A DNA stretch of 64,000 nt, from positions 508,998 to 572,997 of the forward strand of contig JXTC01000100.1 in the NCBI GenBank assembly GCA_002914845.1. Direction: 5' to 3'. Below, piece by piece: positions 48,124 through 58,927 of this stretch. The stretch is from Trema orientale. Its lineage: Eukaryota > Streptophyta > Magnoliopsida > Rosales > Cannabaceae. Within the stretch, counting starts at the first letter, position 1. Every line of letters begins with the position of its first letter. Both the position numbers and the translations under genes were made by a program. The notes under the pieces were generated by a model, which was not told the origin of the DNA, did not search any database, and saw only the letters and a program-made list of their open reading frames with translations.

Positions 48124-48335
48124 GGGTTTGGTTTAAATGGTTACAACAATATTTACCCATAGATGTTTACAATGGTTTAAGCTGTTAGATCTAATATCCT
48201 ACGGTGGTGATTAGTTTGGTGGTTGGCCAAAAAAATTTAATGATATTTATTACCATAAAAAAAAATTAATGCTATCACTACTTTTTTTAGTATCCATTCA
48301 TGGTCACAAAAAAATTGTAACCATTGAGAAGTCCT

Positions 48336-48337
<2 letters not shown>
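48124..48337. mobile_element. MITE, 214 bp, between TA runs
   Basis: Left end GGGTTTGGTTTAAATGGTTA pairs with right end AACCATTGAGAAGTCCTCC (GGAGGACTTCTCAATGGTT). Flanked by TA runs, compatible with ATATATATA on each side. Confidence 0.65.
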
Positions 48338-48371
<34 letters not shown>

Positions 48372-48448
48372 TTTCTAAATGTATAAGACCTTGAGTCAAC
48401 AATTCTAAAAGCAATCCTACAGTGCGACGGGCCAGGTTAAACCCTTAT

Positions 48449-49766
48449 GACCTTGTTTGGTGGCCCGGATTAAGGGTTCGGACTGGACTCCTTTATACAG
48501 TCCTATGTTTGGACCCAAGGGGGAATTGGTCAAAGGAGTCTGGCCCCTCTTTTTAGTCTCCTTCCCGTGGGACTAAATTATCTCAACTAGAAGTTGGATT
48601 AATTTAGTCCCAAGCCAAACAACACACATTTTTGTTTCTTTTTTCTTTAGTAATTTTTTAATTAATATAAATACATATATACTAATTAAATTCCAACTTT
48701 TATTTTTTTAACTAAGATATATTTATTTTTTCAGAAAAAAAACTAAAAAATATATTTTATTTTCATATACCTATTTTTCTTAAATAAATTAAAATTATTT
48801 TATTTTATACAACCATTATTTAATTTATCTTTTCTATTTTTTAAATATTTATTTATTTATTTATAAATAAAACGTAATTAGAACTACATTAAGAAAAAAA
48901 TTTATATTTACTTTGTCTTAGTCCTGTGTTTAAGGGTGTTCACAGTTCGATTTGGCCGGTTTGAACCCCCCTTTCAATACACCAAACCGCATCTGCAGTT
49001 TAGTTATAAACACAAACCGTGTGATTTGACATTGTCTATATAAATCGGCCAAATTGCACCTACATTAGTTTGGTGTGGTTTCTACGGTTTAGGTTTTAGG
49101 CTTAATAGATTTGGACTCTCATTGCTGTTTTAACTTATTTTTTTATCCATTTTTAAAAAAAGTTGAAATAAATTATATCCTAGTTAAGAAATCCAAATAC
49201 AAAGCACAATAAACTAAATTATAAAATTCAAAATCGAAATTGAAAATAAAATATGTTACAATCCAATAAATTAAGGTCTAAAATAGACTAAAACAAATTA
49301 AACTACAAAATCTAAGATGAATAAAAAAATAATAATAACAAATCTATTCATTCATCTTGGGCTTTTTTCTCAGATGGAAACTTCTTAGGGTGTTGTGAAA
49401 TAAGTTGAGCTAGACGTTATGTAAAAAGTTGAGCTATATATTATATAAACTAAAAACTAATTAAAACAAAAAACTAAATGTACATATTTGAGGCCGATTT
49501 AGTTTGAACCGCAAAATTGGACTGCTAAACCGCAAACTGAACCGTACTGTATTATTTGACATATTTTTAGATCAAACCAAACTACAAAAAGAGAAAAACC
49601 ACTCGTTTTGGTGCGGTTTTCGGGGTTTCTGCAGTCTAGCGATTTTTTTGAACACCCCTACCTGTGTTATATCAAACACAGTATAGTACAAAATAACAAT
49701 GTCCAATCCTATCTCATTTAATAGTCCAATACCAGTCTAATCCAATCCTGCGAGCCAAACGAGCCG
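48449..49766. mobile_element. TIR element (Harbinger-like) hosting a hAT insert
   Basis: Left end GACCTTGTTTGGTGGCCC pairs with right end GAGCCAAACGAGCCG. TAT stands on each side, a possible 3-bp duplication. Subterminal words GGATTAAG, AGTCCTAT and CCAATCCTAT repeat at both ends. Without the nested hAT it is about 580 bp. The class is an inference from the GxCTTGTTTGG-type end. Confidence 0.6.
48931..49660. mobile_element. hAT-type element, 730 bp, non-autonomous
   Basis: Begins TAAGGGTGTTCACAGTTCG and ends TTTGAACACCCCTA. CCTGTGTT is exactly repeated on both sides (48923-48930 and 49661-49668), the 8-bp target duplication of hAT elements. Inside, words AAACCGCA/TGCGGTTT are repeated in both orientations. 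No transposase; the 60-residue frame at 49504 comes from repeat words. Confidence 0.9.
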
Positions 49767-50489
49767 TATATGATTGGGTTTATCTCTAAGACCGTGAGGT
49801 TCTAATGGTAAAATTAGAGGGTTACCTTTTTTTTTCTGGAGATTGATTATTAATTTTTGTCAACCACATTTTTTTTTACTTTAAATTTATCATTGTTTGT
49901 CATTGAGGTGTCAATATTAACCTAAAACTTTATAAGTTGTTAAAGAGTTATCTATACCCAAGGAGTGTATTAATACCATTATGATGAAATGGACTCATCC
50001 ATTATTAAAACTAGCTCACATTTTCATGTCATATATCTAAAATTATGTAAATACATCATTCCTTAAGAAACCCAAAAATAACTACTGACAGCACTCAACC
50101 GTGCTCGACTGAGGTGTTCAACTACGGTCGAAGAAAATATTACACCACCTATCAATTTCGTTTCGACAAGGTCGAAAAATTTAGGTGGTCTAAACATTTT
50201 CGACAGCAGAAATTATTTGTTATATTAAATTTAAGCTAATTCTTTTATCTTACTACTTGACATATAAACTATAATAAAATATCTCACATTTGAATAATAT
50301 TATAAAGCACAATGGAGTCCACATATCAGGCGTATAAACAAGCTAAGTATGGGAAATTGTTTACTATGTACAAAAAGGAAATCGTTGACTTGTATTAGAT
50401 AATTGTTGATCTAGTATTTATGTAAGATGTGAAACTTTCATTTATACCATTGTCTACTTCTACTTACATCCCTTAAAAGATCATTTTTT
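49767..50489. other. Spacer, nothing recognised
   Basis: AT-rich. No gene or transposon protein seen. Around 50095-50200 the words TGCTCGACTGAGGTGTTC and TTTCGACAAGGTCGAAAA look like the end of another repeat but could not be placed. Confidence 0.4.
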
Positions 50490-50957
50490 AAGGGGTTTTT
50501 GGCATGATTAGTCTCTGAATTTTTCGATGATTTGCAATATATCCCCTGAACTTTTTTTTTAGCAATTAGGACTCTGAATTTAGAATTTTTGGCATGATTA
50601 GCCCCTGAATTTTTCTTAGATTTGCAATGTATCCCCTAAACTTTTTTTTTGGCAATTAGGACCCTGAATTTAGGGTTTTTGGCATGATTAGCCCCTGAAT
50701 TTTTCGCTGATTTGCAATATATCCCCTGAGTTATATGTAAATTTTTAAATAATTAAAAAATAAATTACAAATCAACGCAAAATTCAGGGGCTAATCATGC
50801 CAAAAACTCTAAATTCAGGGTCCTAATTACCAAAAAAAATTCAGGAGATATATTGCCAAAAATTCTAAATTAAGGGTCCTAATTGCCAAAAAAAAAGTTC
50901 AGGGGATACATTGCAAATCATCGAAAAATTCAGAGACTAATCATGCAAAAAACCCTT
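50490..50957. mobile_element. Foldback element with internal 90-bp repeats
   Basis: Starts AAGGGGTTTTTGGCATGATTA and closes with its reverse complement. The left arm is about 2.5 copies of a 90-bp unit (starts near 50496, 50587, 50677) with phrases GGCATGATTAGxCxCTGAA and TTTGCAATxTATCCCCTGAA; the right arm has the same units inverted. Confidence 0.8.
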
Positions 50958-50975
50958 TTTATAAGGCATTTGTAA

Positions 50976-51690
50976 TAGGGTTGTTCGCAATGCGGTTTGA
51001 CCGATTTATTTAATACGCCAAACTGTAATTTATTCCTATTATCAAACTGCATGTATATTATAGTATTGTATGGTGTTGTGTTGTTTACGTGATTTAGACA
51101 ATATGCATTAGAAATGAATTTGGCCGATTGAAAATTCTGTTATTAATTATTAGTACTTCCAAACTAATTTTTTATAGAATTAACAGACATGTGACACAAA
51201 ATTACAAAAATACAGAGCCATGAGGACAAACTAATGTGGCACTACGATAAAAAAGGGCAATATTTGGTTGTCTGGCTACAAGTGCATGATGAGGGAACTT
51301 CAATGGGGAGTGGTTTGCAGAAATGGCGGTCCTTCCTCTGGAGCAGAAAATTTTCCAGCAAAGTCAAAATTTTTCTTTGGAGGTCTTTTATAATATTCTC
51401 CCCATTGCAAAATAATCTGTCGAGACAAGGGGTCCCATGTTCTCCTGTTTGCAAATAATCAATAAAACCGGTCTCTTTCAATCAAAAAATTATAAAAATA
51501 CATCATGCAATATGTAAATTTATAAATCAACTATGAAAAAAATACGTACTTAAAACTATTTAAGGAATATTGTGATGCAATTTGAACCGTCTCGCGATTT
51601 AGGAATTTTACAAATCATATCAAGCCATATAATTGAAAAAACCGCATGCACTGATAAAGTGCAATGATTTAACTGCTTTTTGCGATACGT
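50976..51690. mobile_element. hAT-like repeat carrying a LINE scrap
   Basis: Left end TAGGGTTGTTCGCAATGCGG resembles the hAT element at 48931, with the same CGGTTTGACCGATTT style. A right end was not clear, but similar words (AAACCGCATGCAC near 51639) occur. Split by the insert at 51215-51485. Confidence 0.5.
51215..51485 (+). mobile_element. LINE fragment (RT zinc-binding region)
   Basis: The plus strand reads MWHYDKKGQYLV, then WRSFLWSRKFSSKVKIFLWR and NLSRQG, the typical start of the zinc-binding domain after a LINE reverse transcriptase. It is flanked by a 17-bp near-perfect repeat AAAATTACAAAAATACA (51198-51214) and AAAATTATAAAAATACA (51486-51502). There is no poly(A) tail, and the domain stops early, so this is a short internal fragment, possibly placed by template switching. 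Confidence 0.75.
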
Positions 51691-51699
51691 CGTGTTTTC

Positions 51700-54180
51700 T
51701 TTTCTTTTTTTCTTTAATCACTAAAATTAGTGAAAATACGTATCAACACTAATTCATATTCCATCTGATGATGGAAATTACGATTCTGTTTAATTATGTA
51801 ATTTAAATTGATTTGATTTAGGTATTTGTTTAGATTTAGTAATTATTCTTTTAGATAATTTTTGTTTGTTTTCTGATTGTATTTAATTTCTCAATCTTTT
51901 TTATTTACTTTTGGAATATTGTAAACTCTATGTTCGGGATCGGAGTTGTGCTCTGGCTTAAATAGTGTGACTTGTACTTAATTACAACAAAGTAGAGGAT
52001 AATTGGATTAGAACATTAGAATGTACAATAGAAAAGGTCATCACAACACTTCTACGTATCAAAATAGGATAAGCGGTCGAAATAAGAACAACTCTTCCTA
52101 CATATCTCGACAAGATCGGCGGTTACAAGGATGACTCACTTAGTGTGCATAGGAATAAGCAGGAATAAAATAATTTTAAAAGTTAACGGAGGCGAATAAA
52201 CCGACCATATTGTCAACTGAAGACTAAAAGTGATATAATAATACAATAAATGAATAGACAAAGAATTAAATATTACTAGTTGACTAAGGCGAATAAACCA
52301 ACTATGGCGTCAACCAAAAGTTAGAAATAGAAATAAAGTGCAGAAAATAAATAGTTAGAAACTGACGAAGGGGATACCGTCCATATGCCAATTTTAGTTA
52401 ATTAGAGGGGTTAGAATTACGAGGCGGTAAGTCCAGCCATATTATCAGAAATAATAATGAATAACTGAAATTAAAAGTACTGAAATTTAAATAAAGCGAT
52501 GTGACCGGTTGCAAGGAAAAACAACGCAGATCACTAAATAAATGGGCACAATATTTAAAAGGGGAGTAAAGTAACCGATCACACTCAAGGCAGTAATACA
52601 GATTACTTTACGGGGAAGGGGAAACAGAGTAATTGATTGTACTTAGAGCAACAATACGAATTACACGCCAAAGTAGAGATACAAGACAGATATATATATA
52701 TAAAATATAGAGAGTACAAAACCTCGAACTTGTGCTACAGGTCAAGCATGAGATTGTGGAGAGTAGCTCGGTACCCAAAGATAACTAAAGTACACAAATC
52801 AGAAACTGCATGCAAAGAAAACTTATTGTACAAGTTAGTAGAAAAAGTGACATAAAAATAACAGGATAACAAAATATGGTATAAAACTAGTTATTAGATA
52901 GAAAATGATATAAAGAAACTATTGGACCTAGAATATGTAATAGATAAAAATGGGCCTACAAATGGATATATGCAAAATTACTTAGGCCTAAATGAATATT
53001 TAAAGACATGACAATACTATAGATTTATTAACTAGATTCTACACATGCGTGAACATATACGGTTATATATATATATATATAAGCATGCATGGATGAAGAT
53101 AAAGTAGAAGTGGTCAAGAATTGGCCACAGGTGAGGCTAAGGAAGAACTAAATGTATGCAAATAAAACAAAGTAAGATGTATGCATGCAAACAAAAATAA
53201 AGTAGAGTAAAAAACTTGGTTGACAAGTCTTGTACAAGGTAACTATGTACAAGGTAACTATCTGATAGATTGCAAACTCCAAGACCAAAACAAATATATA
53301 TAAGATGGCTTAGATGAATAAAAGGAAATAATATCGTGATGATGATGATGATAATATTAGAACAAAGTCACAGGTTGAGAAAATAACGAGGTGGTGGTGA
53401 TTATGATTTGGTGGAAGACAAAATCTGCACAAGTCTAAGACTAAGAGAACCAAAAGTAATTGGATAAGAAGAAAAAGACAAGAAAGATAACAAACTTGGG
53501 AGCTAGCCTCGGACAAATAAAGAATATAAAAAAAAAAAAAAGAGAGCACGATTAAAAGAATAAGGAAGAGAGAGATAACAAACTTGGGAGCTAGTCTCGG
53601 ACAAATGAAGAATATAAGAAAGAAAGAGAGCGCAGTTAAAAGAATAAGGAAGAGAGAGAGAGAGCCGAATTGTATTAACTGAGCCAAAATAAGTTTTCCC
53701 CTCACAAATGAAGTCTAAGTGCCTTATTTATAGGCACGTTGGATCGGTTACCATGGGTTTAAGACAACCCTTGTTACATTAAGTTTAAGTTATGGTAACG
53801 TGGTGTCAACCTCTTAGTGAATAAGAGCTCCTTGGCCTCCAAGAAGGTGAGATTGTAGCTTAGTAGTGTAGGACCTCTTGCTTGCTTACCAAAAGATGAG
53901 GTGTCAACAAAATAATGGAAGATCCCTCTCCTTGTTAGCGAAGAAATGATGATGTGTCAAATTAAGAGCTTTGACCAATTAAGCTTGGACAAGTAGGTGT
54001 TTTCTAGGAACCTCTAGAAGTGTAGGATAGCTTGTACACATAAAGGAGTCCTTCAAAACAGCGTGTAGTTCAAGTCATATAATATGTAGCTTGTCCTAAA
54101 TGACGTATAGTTTGGCTTGGCTTCGAGCGACACGTAGTTTGACCTATGTTACATGTAGTTTAGATGAGCTAGCTTAAGTC
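51700..54180 (-). repeat. LTR-like block, minus strand, unclassified
   Basis: On the minus strand the part near 53735-53640 has a TATAAATAAGGC box followed by CTCTCTCTCTCTCTTCC leader sequence, like an LTR promoter. Downstream (52020-52480) are degenerate 80-90-bp repeats with GGCGAATAAACCxACxAT words. An 88-bp tandem duplication lies at 53486-53661 and a (GAT)n run at 53337-53350. No protein of a retroelement was recognised; ends are not defined. The 131-residue minus frame at 53310-53705 is low-complexity. Confidence 0.4.
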
Positions 54181-54181
54181 T

Positions 54182-54318
54182 TGTTAATCTCGTGCTTAAC
54201 TAGCATTAATCCATATCTTAGGATTAATCCCAAAAATTAGGAAAACCCTAAAACACTCTATAAATTTATGTTTGATCAATAAGAAGGCTACGCTATATTT
54301 TCTCCTCTCTAAACTCTT
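54182..54318 (+). repeat. 5' LTR of Copia C
   Basis: TG start at 54182; ends just before the primer site. Contains ACACTCTATAAATTTATG (TATA box) near 54252 and a CTCCTCTCTAAACTC leader. Its partner is not in the window, so limits are approximate. Confidence 0.6.
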
Positions 54319-57053
54319 TATGATATCAAAAGCATCTCCTGGGTAATTTTTTTTTCGACTTCACCGTCCTATATTTTCTCTCCTTCTAAACTATGGCCGC
54401 CGAAAATAATAAAGCCACAAATAATCAAATTGTTCTACCTAATGCATAAGAACCCAATCACCCTCTTACCATCATCAACAACTTTAATTCTCTTAAACTC
54501 ACCTCTACCAATTATCTCACCTGTAAACTACAAATGGAAGCCTTTTTAATCGGCCACGATCTACTGAAATTTATTGACAGATCTCACCCTACTCTCCCTT
54601 CCACCACCACTAACAACAATGTTGCCACTCCTAACCCGACATACCATACGTGGCTTCATCAAAATAAACTACTTTTTGGTGCTATCGTTGGCTCTGTCAC
54701 CCAGTCTCTTATTCCTCTCATCACTCAATACCAGACTTCTGGTGATTCTTAGAGTACCCTTGCCAACACATATGCCCGACCCTCTCGTGGTCATATTAAA
54801 CAAATAAAGGACCAAATCAACCAAGCTACGAAAGGTTCTCAGTCCAGCTCTGACTACATGCAGTCCACTAAATTATGTGTAGATGAATTGGCGGCCATCA
54901 ATAAACCCATGGACCAAGAAGATCCCATCGAGAAAATTCTTGATGGCCTTGAAGATGACTATAAACCAATTGTTGATGTTATCAACGGTCGTGACACTAT
55001 GATTTCGTTTGATGAGTTTCATGAAAAATTGATCAACAAAGAGCTTTTCTTGTGCCTTCAACACTCTTCCTCCTCACGCCTTCATGCCACAGTCGACCCG
55101 ATAAATTTATGTGCCACTTTTCACCGTTCGGGTAACACATCTCTACGTTCCCTATCGTTGTCCTATCCTGCCACATCCTTCAGCACTCCTGGCCTTGGTA
55201 CAACCCCGGCTGCACCCTATGGTGGTCGCCACCCACTGCGCTCTTATCTTGCCTGTTGCCAATGGTATCGTGCTTAAGGTCATACTATTTCGTAGTGCCC
55301 CGTGTTTTGCTAACTTCAACCTAATTTGCAGCTGCCTCTACTGCCACAAAAACTTTCACTATAGCCACCACGCTCCTTGGCAACTGCAAGCCCATCTTGC
55401 TACAATTGCTAACCCAGACTCTTCCAGTTAACTTTTTGATAGTAGGGGCCTCACATCATGATACCTCTGATCTTAGAAATCTCTAGCTTTATACTCCATA
55501 TGATGGTCCTGATGACATTGTTATTGGTGATAGCACGTGTCTACCTATCACCCATACCGGTTCTAAATCTCTTTCTATACTCTTATGCACTTTTTCTCTA
55601 GATAATGTTCTTTGTGTACCTGCTATGAAAAAGAACCTTATTTTTGTTTCTCAAATTTGTCAAACAAACAATACCTCTATTCAATTCTTACTTTCTTCTT
55701 TTCTTGTGAAAGATCTTCGCAAGGGGGCAACTTTTTTACAGGGACATACTAAGGATGGCGTGTATGAGTGGCCGATATCTCCTGTCCAATCTTCTTCTTT
55801 CGTTGCTTTTTCCAGTATTAAGAGTACTTCGTCTGAGTGGCATCATCGCCTTGGTCATCCTTCATTATCAATTTGTAGGCATATGGTTAATAAGTTTCAT
55901 TTAGAGTTATCGAGTCCTTTAGATTTTAATTGTAATTCTTGTCAATGTAATGAAAGTCACAAATTACTCTTTTATTTCGTCTCTTATTTTATCGTCTCCT
56001 CTTGAAATAATTTTATCAGATGTATGGACCTCGCACATAACTTCTTTCGAAAATTTTAAATATTACGTGATTTTTGTGGACCCTTTTACAAAATATATTT
56101 AGTTGTATCTGCTCAAATGCAAATCCCATGTCCTTGAAGTTTTTTTTTGCTTTAATCACTCATTGAAAATTTTTTTAAGCGCAAAATCATCATTCTTTAT
56201 ACTGCTAATGGAGGGAAATATCAAGATCTTTCTACATTTCTTGCTACTAATGGGATTTGTCACCTTACTTCACACATGCTTGAACATAATGGGTACTATG
56301 AACATCATCATCATTATATTGTCGAAACTAGTCTATCCCTTTTGTCTCATGCATCCATGCCCTTATCATACTTGTCCCTCGTATTTTCCACTGATGTTTA
56401 CCTTATCAACCGCCTACCCACACCTACTCTTAAGTTTTCGTCACCATATTCTAAACTCTTTGGTAAGCCTCCCCATTACTCCAAACTCCACAGCTTTGGC
56501 TGCCCTTGTTATCTCCGGCCCTGGCCTTACTCTCCACACAAACTTGCCCCTCGCTCTACTCTATGTATCTTTGTTAGATATTCCTCTACTCAAAGTGCTT
56601 ATCTCTATCTTGCTCTTCCTCCTTTCACATTGACACATCACGTCATGCTAAATTTGTAGAGTCTATTTTTCCATTTAATTTTCTAAAGTCAACTCTAGAC
56701 TGTCTGTCTTCTGATACTATTTCCTACTGTTATCCTACGGTCTCGTCATTGCTAGTCTTTCCTGCATCATCCGAAGCATTACCTGTTGCGCCTTCCTATA
56801 GTCTCGATGCTCTAAACCTGAGAAAAGATGCTGTAGTGCCTACTTCTCCTGGCCACAGTGGCCCAACACTGCAACTCCAAGCCACGATGCCCACATCTCC
56901 CCACTGCAGCGCTGTATCTTCTATAGTTTATGACCTCACCACACCTTTACCAACAACTTTTTCACCCCCTCACCCCTCCGCTCTCTACATGATGTCCTTC
57001 TCCTAACCCCACTTCTCGAGAAGTCAACACCCGTTCCAAAAACATCTTCAACC
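54182..57053 (+). mobile_element. Copia C, left part (short-LTR type)
   Basis: Plus-strand Copia. Short 5' LTR of about 140 bp (54182 TGTTAATCTCG to near 54318) with CTATAAATTTATG, followed by primer site TGATATCAAAAGC (54321-54333). Gag near 54394-55060 (MAAENNKATN, FLIGHDLLKFIDRSHPTL, DEFHEKLINKELFL), then protease region and pre-integrase (WHHRLGHPSLSI near 55839), then integrase (INRLPTPTLKFSSPY near 56405, LHSFGCPCYLRP near 56486). The remainder must lie beyond the Copia F insert, outside the window. Several breaks; fossil, gag style resembles the Ale/Retrofit group. Confidence 0.85.
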
Positions 57054-58927
57054 TGTTAGCCCAAGATTGACTACCCAAGAGGGGGGATGAATTGGGTTAT
57101 AAAAATTTTTAAGAAACTTTTCGACAATGTAAAACCATAGACCACTCTTTTGAAACTTTTAAGCTAAATTAATAATAATACCAAACATATAATAATAATA
57201 CTAAGTAAAATAAGCACACTAAATATCAAACACTCAATCAAATAACTTGCAATAAAGTAAAGAGTATAGCGATAGAGAAAATGTAAACTCAGTTTTTATG
57301 AAGTTCAACAAATACGACGGTTTGCCTATGTCTCCAGCCCTCGGCAACTTGCGTTGAGCTTTCCACTATCGGATCAAGATTATGGGCTTGACCGACCCTT
57401 GTACAAATAGAGTGAATTTTTCTTAAGCTCACCCAACCTTTACAATAGTCTTGACTCTGGCTCTACCATGCCTAACTTCGGATTGTTTAGACTCCAGTGT
57501 CAACCTCACTTATAACTGGATTGTTTAGACAATAGTGCCAATCTCACCAACTCACGGGTTATTTAGACTCCGGTGACAACCTCACCTATACTCGGATTGT
57601 TTTGACTCTGGTGGCAACCTCACCTAAATTGGGTTGTTTAGACTCCGGTGGTAACCTCACCTACATTCGGGTTATTTTGACTCCGATGATAACCTCACCT
57701 AAATCGGGTTGTTTAGACTCTGGTGGCAGCCTCACCTATACACGGTTGTTTATGACTCCGGTGCCAACCTCACCTCACACTCAATAGTTTTATAATTATA
57801 AAGAGTGAACACACTTAAGAACTCTCCTCACAAAAGTAATAAATACAATTTTGGCTTAGGAGATTTGAGAACAATACACAATAGATGCTCTAAGATTGGC
57901 TCAATATGATTTGAAAGCTAATTCAATGTAAGAATAGACTTTTATACTTTGAAAGTAGTTGAATAACAATTAAGGTTCATGCAAAGTCTTTTTAAAGTCT
58001 TAAAATAGCTTCTATTTATAAGCTTAAGTGAAAACTGGCCGTTTCTAACTGTTTGCCACAGGCTCTGGAGTTTTCAGTAGTCTGGTAAAGTTTCCAGTAG
58101 ACTCCCGAAACTAGCCATTTGAAGTCCGGTTGTAACGGTCAAAATCTAACAGTCAAAAAATGAAATTTCCAGTCTATTGGGCGGTCTACTGGTAGTTATT
58201 TTCGGTCTGCCGGTAGGCATTTCCGGTCTACTTGTGATTTTCAATTTTTGACAGTTTTTTGGCATTTTTACAAATTTTGACAGTTTTTGGTATTTTTCAA
58301 AATATGACTTCTAAATTAGTTTTAAACACTTTAAAAACATTAGAAATCAATTTGAAAAGAATATTTTGGCTATTGCAAACTCGTTTTAGTTTCACAAAAG
58401 TATTTAACAATAATTTAGATGGTGTTCATACTAAAACATATTCTAGTGTGCAAATAGAAAATCTTCTTCTTAGCCTATTTCAAATAACCATAATTTCAAA
58501 TATATTTATAATTTATTTAAACTCAAGAAATCACGTTTTAAAGAATATTTTTCTCTTCCAAATAAATCATTATTCTTTATTTTCAAACTTTTATAATAAA
58601 ATAATCATTTTAAACTTAAGATAGTTTGAAAACTCTTTCAAAAGTATGAGCCAATGCAAAGAGAATTTATATACAATATAATAAATTTAATACAAGACTA
58701 AATATGAAAATACCCTATCTAAGCAAGGTCTTATATCTTGATTGTCTATCTTCAAGCTTGATTCTAATCAGTTCAATATGCATCCATCTTCAAGCTTTAT
58801 TCCTTAATCAACTTGAGTTAGAACTTTAAAGCTATTTCACTAACACTAACGTTAAATCATTAGTACTAAATTAAATATTTGTTATCTTCAAAATAGGAGT
58901 GACTAAGATTAAAATCTTAATTTCTCA
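57054..58927 (-). repeat. 3' LTR of Copia F
   Basis: The plus-strand start TGTTAGCCCAAGATTGAC matches the copy at 63160. It carries a minisatellite (57478-57778). On the minus strand the leader part is near 57400-57280. Confidence 0.88.
57478..57778. repeat. 38-40-bp minisatellite inside the LTR
   Basis: About eight tandem units with consensus GTTGTTTAGACTCCGGTGG then CAACCTCACCTAxAxxCGG. The units differ by several bases, so the array is older than the last homogenisation. The short open frame across it (57602-57787) is only the repeat read in one frame. Confidence 0.9.

Noticed and set aside
53310-53705. 131-residue leucine-rich minus-strand frame, possible membrane protein
   Set aside because: Derived from a GA/CT-rich tandem duplication; hydrophobicity comes from composition, no conserved motif.
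57478-57778. Possible repeat-protein gene (SGGNLT-type repeats)
   Set aside because: The frame is a reading of the LTR minisatellite; the same array recurs in the other LTR, and frames break between units.
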